The notes beneath the pieces are model-generated. The model was not told where the DNA came from and made no database searches. It was given only the letters and a program-made list of their open reading frames with translations. This document shows positions 24,867 through 36,712 of a DNA stretch of 64,000 bases, in pieces (the stretch's first letter is position 1; each line of letters starts with the position of its first letter). Made by a program: the position numbers and the translations under genes. Source of the DNA: Glandiceps talaboti (taxonomy: Eukaryota > Hemichordata > Enteropneusta > Spengelidae); the NCBI RefSeq assembly GCF_964340395.1, contig NC_135551.1:5303463-5367462 (forward strand), read 5' to 3'.

Positions 24867-26951
24867 CTGAAAAAAATACTATCCTGTTATACCTTAGGCT
24901 TATTAAAAGTGACACCACTGTCTAAAATCTGAATCTACCAATGCTTCTATAGATAGTTCTTATGTTTCAGTATGAGACATGTTATAAATCTATGTACAGT
25001 GTTAGAATTATTGCATGCATAGTGACAACATAAACCATATTCTTACAAGTTGAGATATGATGTTGCAATATGTTGGTTAAAGTAGGTAGGCGTGAATGAT
25101 GATGTATTTATGTTTTTAATCACGTCAGCAAATCAACAGACATGAAACAACGCCCAACTCCATGAACAGCATAGAATCCATTGCAGCCTTAATAAGCGCA
25201 TAGGATTAAAGCATTCACATTGCAACCTCAATCCTACTGGTTACCAATTATACAACATAGATGAGAGCGTGCACGTACCTACCACCGTTTGATCGGTTTG
25301 ATGGCATATTACTACATGGTGCTTTCATTTAGTTGTTTGGTAAATGTTATCTCTACACTGTTTGGTTGTTATAATGTAAGTAGGTATATATAGCACAATG
25401 AATCCTTCGGTAGTTATATGCTCTTTCGTGCACTTTATACCTAGCTCCGCTAATCAACTCATGACGTCATGAAGTAGAATAATATTTGAAAGACACAACA
25501 AAAAGTAGAGTTTAACAAAACGTCATTCTTAAACATATAATATCATATTATGTTAACGTACAAAACTTTTGTTGGTCTATTCCTTGTGAACTTCTATCCA
25601 AGGCTATATTATGGTTTATTATTTGTTTTTATCAGATTGTTTATTTCTATTTACTCATTTCAAGAATTTCAAACCATTCAAGCTATATTTGATATATATA
25701 CCATATTTCTCATTCAACATCTAATCAGTTGACATTCTACACATTGCTGTGCATATGTTGTTAAGACAATTCACACTTACATTTCCCTGTAATATTTTGT
25801 AGTGGAAATCGTGATACGTGATCACCATGTCGTCTTCTGTATTCAGCTATTATAGCATTGTACGGATTTCGAATAAGCAAAATAGCAGATGAAAACTCAT
25901 GTTTCCTATCACAATAATGCGTTTTGACGATGAGGGTGTTGCCTTTGCGATAATCTTCAAGTTGTCCACGAAAACCTATTGTTATGGGACAATATGTATG
26001 GGATTAATGACAGAGTTAACATACAACAGTTAGTGCTATGAATCTCTTTTATTTTACAGGGGAACTAAGAGGGGACAGGCCTCATTATATATTTTCCGAC
26101 AATACATCACCCTAGTGTACATCAGGCCTCTTCTGCGCCAAATTTGTTATTTTTGATTTCTTAATTAACCTCTGCCAAGGGTTGGTTAAAATTAATTTTT
26201 CGGTGTCATTATTGTACGTAAAGGAAAGAAGCTAAAGATAAAATTAGCCTAACACACTTGTTCCCTTTTAATATTCAGTTCGACACGTAGTAGTTATAAA
26301 CATAACAAGTATCAAGTTCTTACACTATCCAAAGCACATTCAAACTGGACGGAGAAGTTTTCAGTTATGAATGATACGTTTCGCAGAATGTAAACAAGAA
26401 AATATAACAGTCATGAGAAGTCAAACGTGTGTATATATATCATAATTTATGATACGAGGGCGCCACATTAGACAGTGTGTATACTGTTTATTGAACTTGT
26501 CAATACAGTGGTGGATATTTTGACTTTAAGTTAGTACTCATTTACGTAATTTAGGAAAACCTATTGACGTGAACAAACATTGCATTTTCTTATAGTAACG
26601 AAAGGTAGAGGAACTTCTTACGACAAACAGTTTCTACGCACCTCCACGAAAGAGACCACGATCATTGCCAATAGATCCAGTGTAAATTCCTGAAGCAATT
26701 TCCAATAGATGTCTAGTCCAGGTATTCCCTGATCCAGGAAAACTCACTAAGGCTACGAGGGGTCGGGTCTTACTGCTCCAGTTGGGAAACCTTACAGAGC
26801 AGTTTACTGAAAGTTAAGATAACGTTCATGTTCAAAATAATACTACTTCATTGCAACGATACCTGTATGTATGTATGTATGTATGTATGTATGTATGTAT
26901 GTATGTATGTATGTATGTATGTATGTATGTATGTATGTATGTATGTATGTA

Positions 26952-27010
<59 letters not shown>

Positions 27011-28113
27011 ATGTAGTATGTGTGTATGTAGAAAGAAATGTATAAGAAACTTGTGAGACAGTACGAATAAATAGATGTAATCCGACGTTTCGAATAAACA
27101 TTCTTTTTCAAGGAATTCAAAGGCAAGACTTAGGTAAACACCTGATTATATCTGAATGTTTTGGAATAGAACGACAACCTCGCGTGATTAACGATTATAC
27201 GTGTGAAAAGTTATAAAATTCGCACACACCAAAAAGAACAAATAGAACACGCCTGCAATATAAAATAAGCGTGATTAGACAGGAAATGACGTGAATAATC
27301 TATTAATTCCAAGAGGTTCCAGCATTCCGAGAATGATTTCCTCTTCCTTCAACCTCAAATGGTTCTCATCTCCAGTAACCTTACAAATTCCTGTAATAGA
27401 CATATCTGATACACTATGATCGTTGGTAATAAAATGCATAGATACGGGATAGTTACGATTCTTTTGTCTGGTCAGACGGAGATGTTCCAAGAAACGATCA
27501 CCAAGACGAAGTACAGTTGAACCTAAATGAAAAACACATTTCTGGCACGTAATGTAATACACTACGTTAGTACTAATACAAACAAATCTACTCGTAACAG
27601 CCACACTGTTCTTAGGGCCAAAAACACCACCATATCTCTAAGATTAGTATCACGACGTCAAGCTGTTAAAGGTGCTTCAGGAAATAATGAATTGTTAACC
27701 CTATTAGAACGTAAGATAATAAAATGCTTGTATATAATGTTCTTAACTCTAGTGGAAAAGGGATGGTATGTTTGAGCCAATATGGGACGATCGTTATTAC
27801 TCTTCTGATCATGTGATTTGACACAAGCTTCCCTAGACAAAGATGACACTTTAAGTAAAGCCGCATTGGTAACCGACACTGGATAACCACGTTGATGGAA
27901 GTACGTGCAAAATTCAGCAGACCTTTCTCTGAAATCCAAATCACTACTACAAATACGACGTAAACGAAGTAATTGTGAATAGGGAATGGAATCTTTACAC
28001 TTAGTAGGATGTGATGAACCATACTGCAAATATGAATGTGTAGGTTTAATTTAGTATAAATAGATGTAGCTATATCATCACCATCAATCCTAAGGGAGAT
28101 GTCAAAGAAATTG

Positions 28114-28147
<34 letters not shown>

Positions 28148-28950
28148 CAGAAATATCATAGTATACTGAATAGCAGGATTAAAGTTACACATGTAGTTTG
28201 CATAGGTTCCTCAAGTTTGAGTGAAGCTGCACAAGCGCCATCATCATTAAATCGTTTATATAGATCAGGTAGGATCCCTTGATACGAACTGAAAATAAGG
28301 TGTTCTTGATAAGACATAAATAGACAAGCATAACTAGGACCAAGACAACTTCCCATAGCAACGCCGTGTTTCTGCACACCATACCTATCATTAAAGGTAA
28401 ATTATATTATAGCATTAGCGATTCCAGTGAATTTTGTGACGTCATCGCTGTACATTATTACTGATAATGTACTCCGTTATTGGGCATCGCGGCCCCGGAA
28501 CGAGCATAACAATACAAGCTTATGTCCGTAAGGCAATTTTTTCCAATTTTTTTTTTAATGTATGTTGTTACTTATGATTGTCATTTCTACTGTTTAAAAA
28601 TACAACGCATTCATGAAACAAATTTGTTCACAGCAGTTCATTGAAGTGTATATGTGTGTGTACGTGTATGTACGTATGTCGCTATGATTAGTATTCAGCT
28701 TCCGGGCAACATGGCAGACGATGTTCAGCGCTGTGTATATTATACGTTGTTTTGCGTTTCTCGGTCTACAAATTAACTGGAATTGGCAAAACTATAAAAT
28801 AATAACAATAATGTATGCCCTCCCAGTCCATAATGGACTCAAGCAAACTTTGCACTCCATAATGGGCTCGGCTGTCACCTCGCCCATTATGTCGTTCAAA
28901 GTTTGCTTTCGTCCATTATGTATGTATGTATGTATGTATGTATGTATGTA

Positions 28951-29005
<55 letters not shown>

Positions 29006-32000
29006 ATCATTCTTATGCGTACTTTACCGTTTATTTCAACTTGCCAGGTAATGTGTCGTTCTATTGTCGTACTCATCAGTTATTTATTGGAAAGTTAACC
29101 CACATATATCTTGAATAAGCTTTTTGTAAAAGAATATTAATTCGAAGCATTGGGATTGTACACATCGCTTGCAATTGACAACCGACGTGTTGTTCAAGTT
29201 ACACCACTTCACGTGTGTAAACCCTTTGTTTCAGGAGTATATTATTTACACGATTGTATCCACATTGTCTAATACTACACTGGTTCGGTGCAATATAACG
29301 ATATTGCACTGGTACGATAGTATATCCAGATACTGCACTGGTACAATACAATATTAAGACAATGTTGTATTCTAGTAAAGTTATGCATGTTTTTGTATGA
29401 AACATTTAATCAAATTTTAATTAAAGCACAGACTAAATAACTTATGTTAGTTTTCTAAGTCATTATTCTCATGCAACAAGTTTTTACTTTGTATTTTTTA
29501 TGCTTTTCATTCTTCCGGGGTTCTCAATCAAAGATAACTTTAGTGCAAACCCACAAACAATGAAAAGCTCAAAAGAAAACCCAAATGCAACAAGTATTGT
29601 AACTAGTCTCAAATGTTACAAATTGCACTTCAAAAATAGATTCCAATACCTGCGCCTTGCTTAAATGTGAGCCACAAAGAATTTATGCTGATCAAATTTT
29701 GGAGGTCTTTTTACAGGTCGAAAATAGAACTGTAACATCACAGTTAGAGTAAAGTATGAATCGATTTGACAATCATACAGTATTGTTTTACACCCAAACA
29801 ACAGTGCCAGAACATTGGTAAACAATGTTTCCATCTTACTGGCAATTCTCGTAGGTTTTGATAATTCGAGAAGGTGATAAAGGAAGAGAACATTTCATCT
29901 GATAAAATGCGAGTGCGGTGCAGATTTTGAAAAACATACCACACTCGACATATATACTAGAACTAAATTGATGGTTCGTGAAATGACGTTGAATATCCAT
30001 TTATTAAAGACGTTATCAAACTTACAAAGGGGCGACAGTGATAACCTAGTGGTCAGTACAATCACGTACGATTTTAAGAAACACAGAGCCGGATTCAAGT
30101 TTTGTCTACAAAAGAAAAAAATATAGTTGATGTAAATATTTAGAGGACACGAGGATTAAATTGTACTCAACAGTCTGTTCTCAACATCATGGAGAAGACA
30201 AACTAGATTACTATCCACAATCGCCCCACAACGTATATAATACCCACGGCATTACTGTCCTCTCACATCAAAATCACATCCCGGAATTACAAATCTGATC
30301 GAAACAAGTGTTATATAAGTGCCATATGGTTGAAATAAACTGACTAATCACTGGCCTGTTGCATAGTTTTACAATGATTTGCAGATCAAATCCGATTGGC
30401 CAATTTGTGCCCACATACAGGTGTGCTTGCTCTGGCCATTCAAAAACCATAATCTTTCCAATACTTTCAGTAGTGTGGGGATTCAGCTTTTTGATGATGT
30501 TATTCAGCTAAATTTAACCAAACAAATTCAATAATATGTCATTAGTGCGAACGTGCACGTGGTGTAAGCTGCTTAATGAGCTACAGTGCGGATAATGGGC
30601 TATAGCGCAGATATTGCACCAACCTCGTGCTCCGCTGCACTACACACTTATTTGGATAGAGATTGATATCATGGCCAACACTGATATCTAACATACAAAT
30701 CGACAGAGACACGATCCAAAAAGAAACAAAAAACTGCATTGATTGTTCATTGGCTTTGTTGGATTGAAAGCGCAATGAGACAACGAACAAATCTGGTGAC
30801 AGAGGTTCATATCAGACTTTATAGGTTGAATGGTTTGGCCCTCTTGGTGTATTCTACTTTCATATCAAAGCAAGGCAATGTCTCTCAACCATCAATTTAA
30901 AGCAAGGCAATGTCTCTCAACCCATGTTTTACTTGTAATTTAGTGTTGTTGGACGACTTAATACTCTTTCGCAATGTGATTTCCATCATTTTATTTATCA
31001 GCTCTAGATTTTAGTGTTGACTGTGTCTTTTGAGTCTTTGTTGTTGGTTTGTTTTGTTTGTTATATAATTTATTCTTGTGATGTATATTTTATCTTCCTG
31101 ACGGTTTTACTGTAGTTTTTATTCATATTTTACATCTCGGATGTATTGGCACGCCTGTGCTACTTTTTAAACCAAGTATAAATAAAATAATAAAAATAAT
31201 AATAATAATTCGGATTTACACATTTGGTATGCATATTTAGTTTAGAACAGCTAATAAATGAAAGGAAACGAGAATGTGGGTCGAACCGAGTAATTTGATT
31301 GGTTGACTATGTGGATACACACACGCTTAGTCCGGCCCGTCTGCCATTTGAATGGTGAACACCTTCGGAACAGCACTGTATTTACGGTGATGAGACACTT
31401 TCCATAAAGAACTGTTGGAGTAATATTAGCGAGAATATAATTGAATAAGCTTGGAAAAAGGGACAGAAAATGAAAATGCGTACGTATTACATGTATGTCT
31501 CAGTACCGTAGCCTGCGAGGGGGGGGGGGACAGCCCCCCCCCCCCCTGAGATTTTTGGTGGAAAAAGCAAGAAAAGTGTGACTTTTTGAATACATAGCGA
31601 CGTAACAGTTATTAAAATCGTTATTTACGTGATGATTCCTAGCATGCGCGATTTAAATTGGTGGATCACTAAAAGTCAAAAGTGACTACACAAACTCCTC
31701 GCTAATATGTATCTTATATCTCTATTGTACGCTGGCTTAACATTGAATAAAAAAATGTGTCCAGTTGAAAATTTTAACTTTTAAAAATTCTTTGCGCGGA
31801 AAAGAACAAACGAAGTTCACATGCAACGTGCATTTTCCGTGGGTAACAGTAGTCTTGAAAGTCTCCTTCATTTGAAGATAGCAAGTCGCAATAATGTCAG
31901 AGAGTGAAACTCAAAAAAAAAAAAACAGAAAAAGTCGTTCAACGTGAGGTCGCCTGTTGCATGCAGTGACTCCGAAGATGCATTCGACCTCATTTACATC

Positions 32001-33679
32001 TTGTTTCTTATATTAAAACATTTACTGATAAAACGGCAGACCTCTTTTTAGAATATTTGGTGGCCCTGAAAAACAAAGTCTGAAAGTCTTGAAATGTTTT
32101 GCTCTTTATTCGTGATTTTTTGGAACCAAATTAAACTTCAGGAGAAGTCATTACCAAGTGCACATCCGCAAAATATCTTTCAGCTTTGCCACATCAAAAT
32201 ATACTTCACGATAATATGTAATGTATAGCATAATTGTTTCAATTCTGGTATTTTATTACCATATTCAACTATTGTAAGACAAAAAAGTATGTCTATGGTT
32301 TGATATTGTATGCCTCCTACACTGTCTTATTTTCATTTTTTTCACCTTTGGAGTTGTCTCTCCAATCAGTAGCAATCAATGATAATTGTCTTTCTCCTAA
32401 AACAAGATGGACGGTGTCTGGCTAAGTACCTCCCAGTATAGGTTAGAGCTAATTAGAGACATCTCTGTATGCGTGTGAAATCGACATCCTGTGGGATGTA
32501 ATCTCATTCAGAGTATTATTGATGTTGGCTATCACTGTTATTTTAATGTATCATATTATACCACATAATTTTATATCTCCACTTTAGTGTAGGTGACAGA
32601 ATGGGTGGCTAAAATAATGCTCGAGTTTCATTTGGCGGGGCTTAACATTTTTCCAGAAGAGAGGGTAAGAGGAGCTACAACATTTGTTTAACCGTAAATT
32701 GTGTACATTTCCTAACTGTAGCTATGCAGACAAATCGCAAGAGATAGTATCATGAATAATGAATTTCATCAAAATAAATGTATACGAGAATCTGGTTAAT
32801 CATACGAGGTCATACACTTACTATTGTCTTACTATTATTAAGATAATATTCAATTTACTATCTTAATTTATTTACTCATGGTAATTGTATGTATGTATGC
32901 ATGTATGTACAAATGTATGTATGTATGTATGTATGTATGTATGTATGTATGTATGTATGTATGTATGTATGTATGTATGTATGCTTGCCTGCCTGCCTAA
33001 AGCTGCCTGTCTGTCTGTCTGTCTGTCTGTCTATCTGTCTATCTGCAAGGCTGGAGGGAAGGAGGTAGGTAGGTACACATGACTATGCCGGTCTGTGTGT
33101 AGGTTGGGCAGGTTGGTAGGCAGGTACTTAGGTAAGTGGGTGGGTCGGTAAGTATTATCGAGATCTGTCTTACCAGAAATGTTATTATATAATTGTATTC
33201 TCTGTACAAGAAGTGAGTGCAGATATATCGACGCTGACTATGTGTGAATGATATGTCCAAATATAACATACCTCAAATGGTGTAAAACTTAATGGAAATA
33301 CAACCATTCGATCTCACGATTTCTGCACTAGTTAAGCATTATAAATATTTAGACTACATTTATAGAATTAAACATGACGGTGGCGTTCACAAAAAATATT
33401 CCACTGCAGTCAAATCAATAAACTGTTTGGTTGATATCACTTTGTACTTTCTTTCGGGGGTGGAAACCAATGAAACAACCAACAAATATGACTTTAAGTA
33501 CAGTAACTATTCAAGAGGTACTTACATGTCTCTGTAATATTCATAGCATTATTCCAGGACATTTTGGCCGGACTGTACAGCACAACATTGTGACGAGAAG
33601 GCAAGTTCAATACTATGACTAAACAGCCAAGGGTTGCACAAACAGTTGAGACACTGGCAATTTTTAAAAGGCGAGCCAT
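24505..33679 (-). CDS. WSCD-like (sialate O-sulfotransferase type) sulfotransferase, copy 1, four exons
   Basis: Exons on the minus strand are 33,679-33,526, 26,806-26,642, 25,975-25,781 and 24,866-24,505. All splice sites are GT/AG and all introns are phase 1, so the exons join exactly into 291 codons plus stop. The product starts with a short cytoplasmic stretch and an N-terminal signal-anchor (about residues 8-26). The PAPS 5'-phosphosulfate loop [10 protein letters not shown] follows at 73-82, and the 3'-phosphate region [17 protein letters not shown] has Arg142. The family C-terminal blocks [22 protein letters not shown] and FDPYTNSL complete it. This matches the catalytic part of WSCD1/WSCD2, which sulfate sialic acid in the Golgi, but no WSC domains are present. 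The predicted protein is a type II Golgi enzyme with unproven substrate. Intron 1 (6.7 kb) is full of repeats. Confidence 0.85.
25781..25975 (-). CDS. Sulfotransferase copy 1, exon 3 (3'-phosphate-binding region)
   Basis: The acceptor is AACAATAG before GTTTTCG, and the donor GTAAGT is at 25,780-25,775. The exon encodes [20 protein letters not shown] and [19 protein letters not shown]. It contains no internal ATG-started frame of useful length, so it is easy to miss by ORF calling. Confidence 0.85.
26642..26806 (-). CDS. Sulfotransferase copy 1, exon 2 (PAPS P-loop)
   Basis: The acceptor is TTTCAG before TAAACTGC and the donor is GTGCGT after GGAG. The exon encodes [20 protein letters not shown] followed by [20 protein letters not shown], with the P-loop glycines, the Thr and the Trp intact. 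Confidence 0.85.
26865..27015. repeat. (ATGT)n(GT)n(ATGT)n microsatellite
   Basis: Lies in intron 1 of the sulfotransferase, immediately upstream of exon 2 in the transcript. The copy at 57,525-57,663 has a much shorter GT part. Open frames across it are artefacts. Confidence 0.95.
27040..28430 (-). mobile_element. Penelope-like element fragment with GIY-YIG endonuclease, copy 1
   Basis: Reading the minus strand from 28,430 down, an RT piece ([20 protein letters not shown], then RFNDD where PLEs have YxDD) is followed by the thumb-side block [20 protein letters not shown] and [11 protein letters not shown]. Next comes the GIY-YIG region [27 protein letters not shown] (ORF 27,275-27,604). The 3' part carries GAATGTTTATTCGAAACGTC. 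The order RT then GIY-YIG is diagnostic of Penelope-like elements. Frames are broken at several points, including a (GTTA)n tract (28,118-28,147) inside the RT, so the element is dead. It lies antisense to nothing and sense to the host sulfotransferase intron. Confidence 0.85.
28808..28920. mobile_element. Fold-back element, right arm lost, copy 1
   Basis: Starts ATAATGTATGCCCTCCCAG, and its interior inverted units (CCATAATGG and GCAAACTTTG with CAAAGTTTGC) match the intact 134-bp copy at 59,461-59,594. The right terminal arm is replaced by (ATGT)n(GT)n sequence. Confidence 0.8.
28917..29004. repeat. (ATGT)n(GT)n microsatellite
   Basis: Begins exactly where the right arm of the fold-back element should lie. 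It is absent from copy 2 at this point. Confidence 0.95.
29878..30126 (+). other. Candidate small coding exon or conserved open frame
   Basis: A plus-strand open frame (no start at its 5' end) includes [20 protein letters not shown] and [19 protein letters not shown]. In the other duplicate (about 60,386-60,630) four of the five substitutions inside the core are synonymous in this frame: Thr, Asp, Lys and Ala codons, with one Leu/Arg change. I do not recognise the sequence. It may be chance, since only five differences are available. It lies in intron 1 of the sulfotransferase, on the opposite strand. Confidence 0.2.
30960..31209 (+). mobile_element. Probable LINE 3' end with AATAAA and (TAA)n tail, copy 1
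   Basis: The block ends ACCAAGTATAAATAAAATAA followed by AAT repeats, typical of a retrotransposon 3' terminus with a simple-repeat tail. No reverse transcriptase was recognised upstream. The duplicate is at about 61,490-61,725. Confidence 0.4.
31502..32752 (-). repeat. Inverted-repeat arm, right, copy 1
   Basis: Reverse complement of the left arm (22,069-24,093), starting AGTACCGTAGCCTGCG and a G/C-run palindrome, ending GAGATAGTATCA. It lacks the 770-bp internal stretch of the left arm: the two sides meet at ACTTTGTTTTTCAGGG, read on the reverse strand. It lies within sulfotransferase intron 1. Confidence 0.75.
32885..33045. repeat. Compound (ATGT)n / (CTGT)n microsatellite
   Basis: (ATGT)n is followed by TGCC and CTGT units, then GTAGGTAGG-type runs to about 33,150. 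The copy 2 equivalent is at 63,403-63,515. Confidence 0.9.
33526..33679 (-). CDS. Sulfotransferase copy 1, exon 1 (start codon and signal anchor)
   Basis: The ATG at 33,679-33,677 opens [20 protein letters not shown] and [10 protein letters not shown], an N-terminal hydrophobic anchor flanked by basic residues. The exon ends with a GTAAGT donor (33,525-33,520). Its length of 154 nt leaves phase 1, matching exon 2. Assignment rests on strand, phase, the donor site and the type II topology expected of Golgi sulfotransferases; a further small exon in the 6.7-kb intron cannot be excluded. Confidence 0.7.
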
Positions 33680-34719
33680 TGCATTGCGATGGATTTATAA
33701 GAAATGGTACACTCGAAAGTATAATGTAAACATTACGTGTTGCTCTCTCAAAAAAACAACAGATTAAATGACACGATTGTTTACTTTTCGTTGCTAGTAC
33801 TATACTATGTTCTCATATAGGAGTAGCTCGTCAAGGTACCAGTGAGAATACTTCTCTACAAAATGAAAATCAAACTATATAACGGCCTAAGTGGCTCTAG
33901 TTGACTATTTTTGGAGTTTACCCTTGGTGCTTATACACCTACTTGTCAACCATGTATTTATACTTGACTCAATGTTTCTGAGTGTTAAGTATAATCTGTC
34001 ATCAATATTTATATTGATATGTACACCGATATGCAAACGCTCGTTTGACTCATGAAGCGAGGAAATTGTTTAATCCCTATTCTAAATTATACATGGAGAA
34101 TTGACCTCAAGAACTTATCACATGGTGCGTCATTCATGTAGCAAATACACTGTTCGAAAACAATTAGAATTAAAACTTTTAAAATACAAAAATCTTAATT
34201 ACATATTTCACAAAATGATAATCAGTATAAAAAGTGTGTTAACCATTATACAAGAGCTTTATCAATAGTCTGTGCCAGAATTCAATTGAGCCAATAGCTT
34301 CTGATATAATGACGCCATCACGAACATTTATACCAATTATGTAATTAAATATTAAACAGATTGTCTCTAGAAATAACGTTTTCCAGATATAGTTTTACTT
34401 CAGTTATTTTTCCTCGCTCTCTCCCTCTCTACATATAACGAAACACAACACGGCATACCAATTCGCGATCGGTCTGAGGATAGTGTCGCCATTATGACGT
34501 CATTGTAACTATGGAGATGTATCAGTATGGTCGGAAAATTGTGAAATCAACTGACAGCGAGATAGACTTATCGTTTACAGTTGACTAGGCATTAAAAACT
34601 GAACACAAGCTGATCATGATTACCTAGTTATATTGGACCATCTTTTACATTCAGTACATAGGTTCCATGTAATGACAGAAACATAAACTGTTGGGGTTTT
34701 TTTATTTTGAAACCTAATT

Positions 34720-35200
34720 TTATCTTTATTAGTTTTTGATTTTTGATTTCATTTTTTTTGGCCTAGGTCCATCCTTAACGTCATTGGTAATCAATTTTTT
34801 ATTTGATATATTATTCTAAACGCTGATGGCGCACAACATGTTGTAACCTTTAGTTGCTTAGCAGTGCCTTTTCTATACATTGAATTCATTTGGTATATTG
34901 TATACGTGATATCTGAAAAGAATCGTGCTTTATAGTAGGTACACAAACAGCAAGATACAGTATGCTTAACTATTTTTTTTAAGTTACATAGTGAAGAGGA
35001 GTAAATACTTTAACCCTTGTAATTTAACCACAGATATTTACACTTGTGATAATCAAAATATCTTTATGTGAAACCCTTCTTTCCATTGATCCCCTCGAAA
35101 ATCAAAGCTATCAAAGAAGACTAATACTGATAAGATAAATTCAATGACACATATACAATTATAGATACGGAGACAAGGAAAATGATAATAAACAATCCGT
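34720..35200 (+). repeat. Left-end block of the duplicated unit, second copy
   Basis: Matches 220-760 with small indels. After it, copy 2 has no receptor A homologue. Confidence 0.75.
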
Positions 35201-36533
35201 GACATCAAGTGGCCAATTCAAGTGATATTCCGATTTGATTTCTCGCATTCAAAAATCAATTTTGTTTGTCGAAGACGACATTCACTCATTAATTAAAGAT
35301 ACACCATATTTTTCAAATGTTAGTAACAAATATTTAAACTCAAAATCGCTAACTTTATAAATCGAAGCCCTTAGAGATACACAAACTAGCCATCCAATAT
35401 TTCATTTAAAATCACAATTTTATTAGTACGATTCGTACAAACCTAATGTGACTTATGTAACTGCAGATTTTGTCCTTGGGGTTTTCTGTGTCACGTGACC
35501 CGATATTACTTTGAGTGGCAAGAGCGCCACACTCAAATGAGGCCGCGTAGCTTCTGTTTTAGCGCTAAATATCTCTCTGAGTGTTCTGTATATAGATTGT
35601 AGCAGTTTATATCACATAGGCACCTAACTCATTGTAACTACTGTACCTCAAAATGCTAACTCTGGCCACGAGGTCTTTCAAATTAAAGTTTTTTACCAAG
35701 GACATTGAGAAACTACCAAAAGGCGGCGTTGCATTGACGACACAATCGCCACTTCAACCCAATACAAAACGTCCATATTATTATAATTCTAACCAATCAC
35801 ATATCTCATTCAAAGTCACATGATCCGCGATAAATTATTTCTCTTTATCCTTGGTTTAGGCTGGGGTCAGAATTTATGGCAGGGGACCTGGAGAGAAATT
35901 ATTTTGGTCAAAAACAAAAAGCAGAGTTTTCTCTTTCAATCTTAATTCTGGTAGAAACAGCATCTCCCATGATAGCTAGTGGGGTGGGGGAGGGGTGTCC
36001 CCCTCCCACGGTAAGTACATTTTCGAAAATAAGGACATGTAGGAGGCCATTTAGTGGCCTAAAATTTCAAACCATACACGTTATCAGAAGCCATAGAGTC
36101 CTTGACAATTGTCTTCAATACCAAAATTTTACTCGAGTCAATATATTATTATGCAACTGTATGGCTATATTACCTACACTTTAACTTATGCAGAGATATG
36201 TTGGCAGACACACATATTCGCTTGGATACTGAGGTAAATGCCCGGGGCAGGGGGCCACTGACCAGGTCTGGTTTGTCTTGATACAGGGCAAACTTTATGT
36301 TCAGGATGATTTAACATGATACTCACTATTTCAATTGACACTTGACATCTCATTATAATTTGCATGCCAGCGTCTTACAACGTTAGCCAAAGACGTTGCG
36401 ATGTTATCAGGTTGAGAGAACACCTGTTTCTAAAACCACCGGTCCCTGCAGTGTCTGAGCCAAACCACGATTTTTGACTGGTGGAATCGAAAGATTTGCA
36501 TATAGCATTACAGATGATTTCAATGACGTTAAA

Positions 36534-36712
36534 GCCCGGCACACACACGAGCAAAGTGCTGAGCAAAAAGTCATTCGTGCCATTTTCCTCAGCAGATAGC
36601 TCATGTGCGCGCGTAAATGTTCATGAGATTTCGAACGTTCGGGGCTGTGAGCCAAATATCTAGCGTGTTTGATAATTTTTGCCTCGAATGACTTTTTGCT
36701 CGTGTGTGCGGC
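36534..36712. mobile_element. Hairpin MITE-like element
   Basis: The 17-bp arms GAGCAAAAAGTCATTCG (36,561-36,577) and CGAATGACTTTTTGCTC (36,685-36,701) are perfect complements. The outer CACACACGAGC and GCTCGTGTGTGCGGC segments extend the foldback. No target duplication could be defined. Confidence 0.6.

Noticed and set aside
27527-27775. 82-aa plus-strand frame
   Set aside because: Shadow of the Penelope-like element, which is coded on the minus strand.
28118-28147. Possible telomeric repeat (GTTA)n
   Set aside because: The unit is four bases, not TTAGGG or TTAGG. It sits inside a Penelope-like RT remnant and is best seen as slippage.
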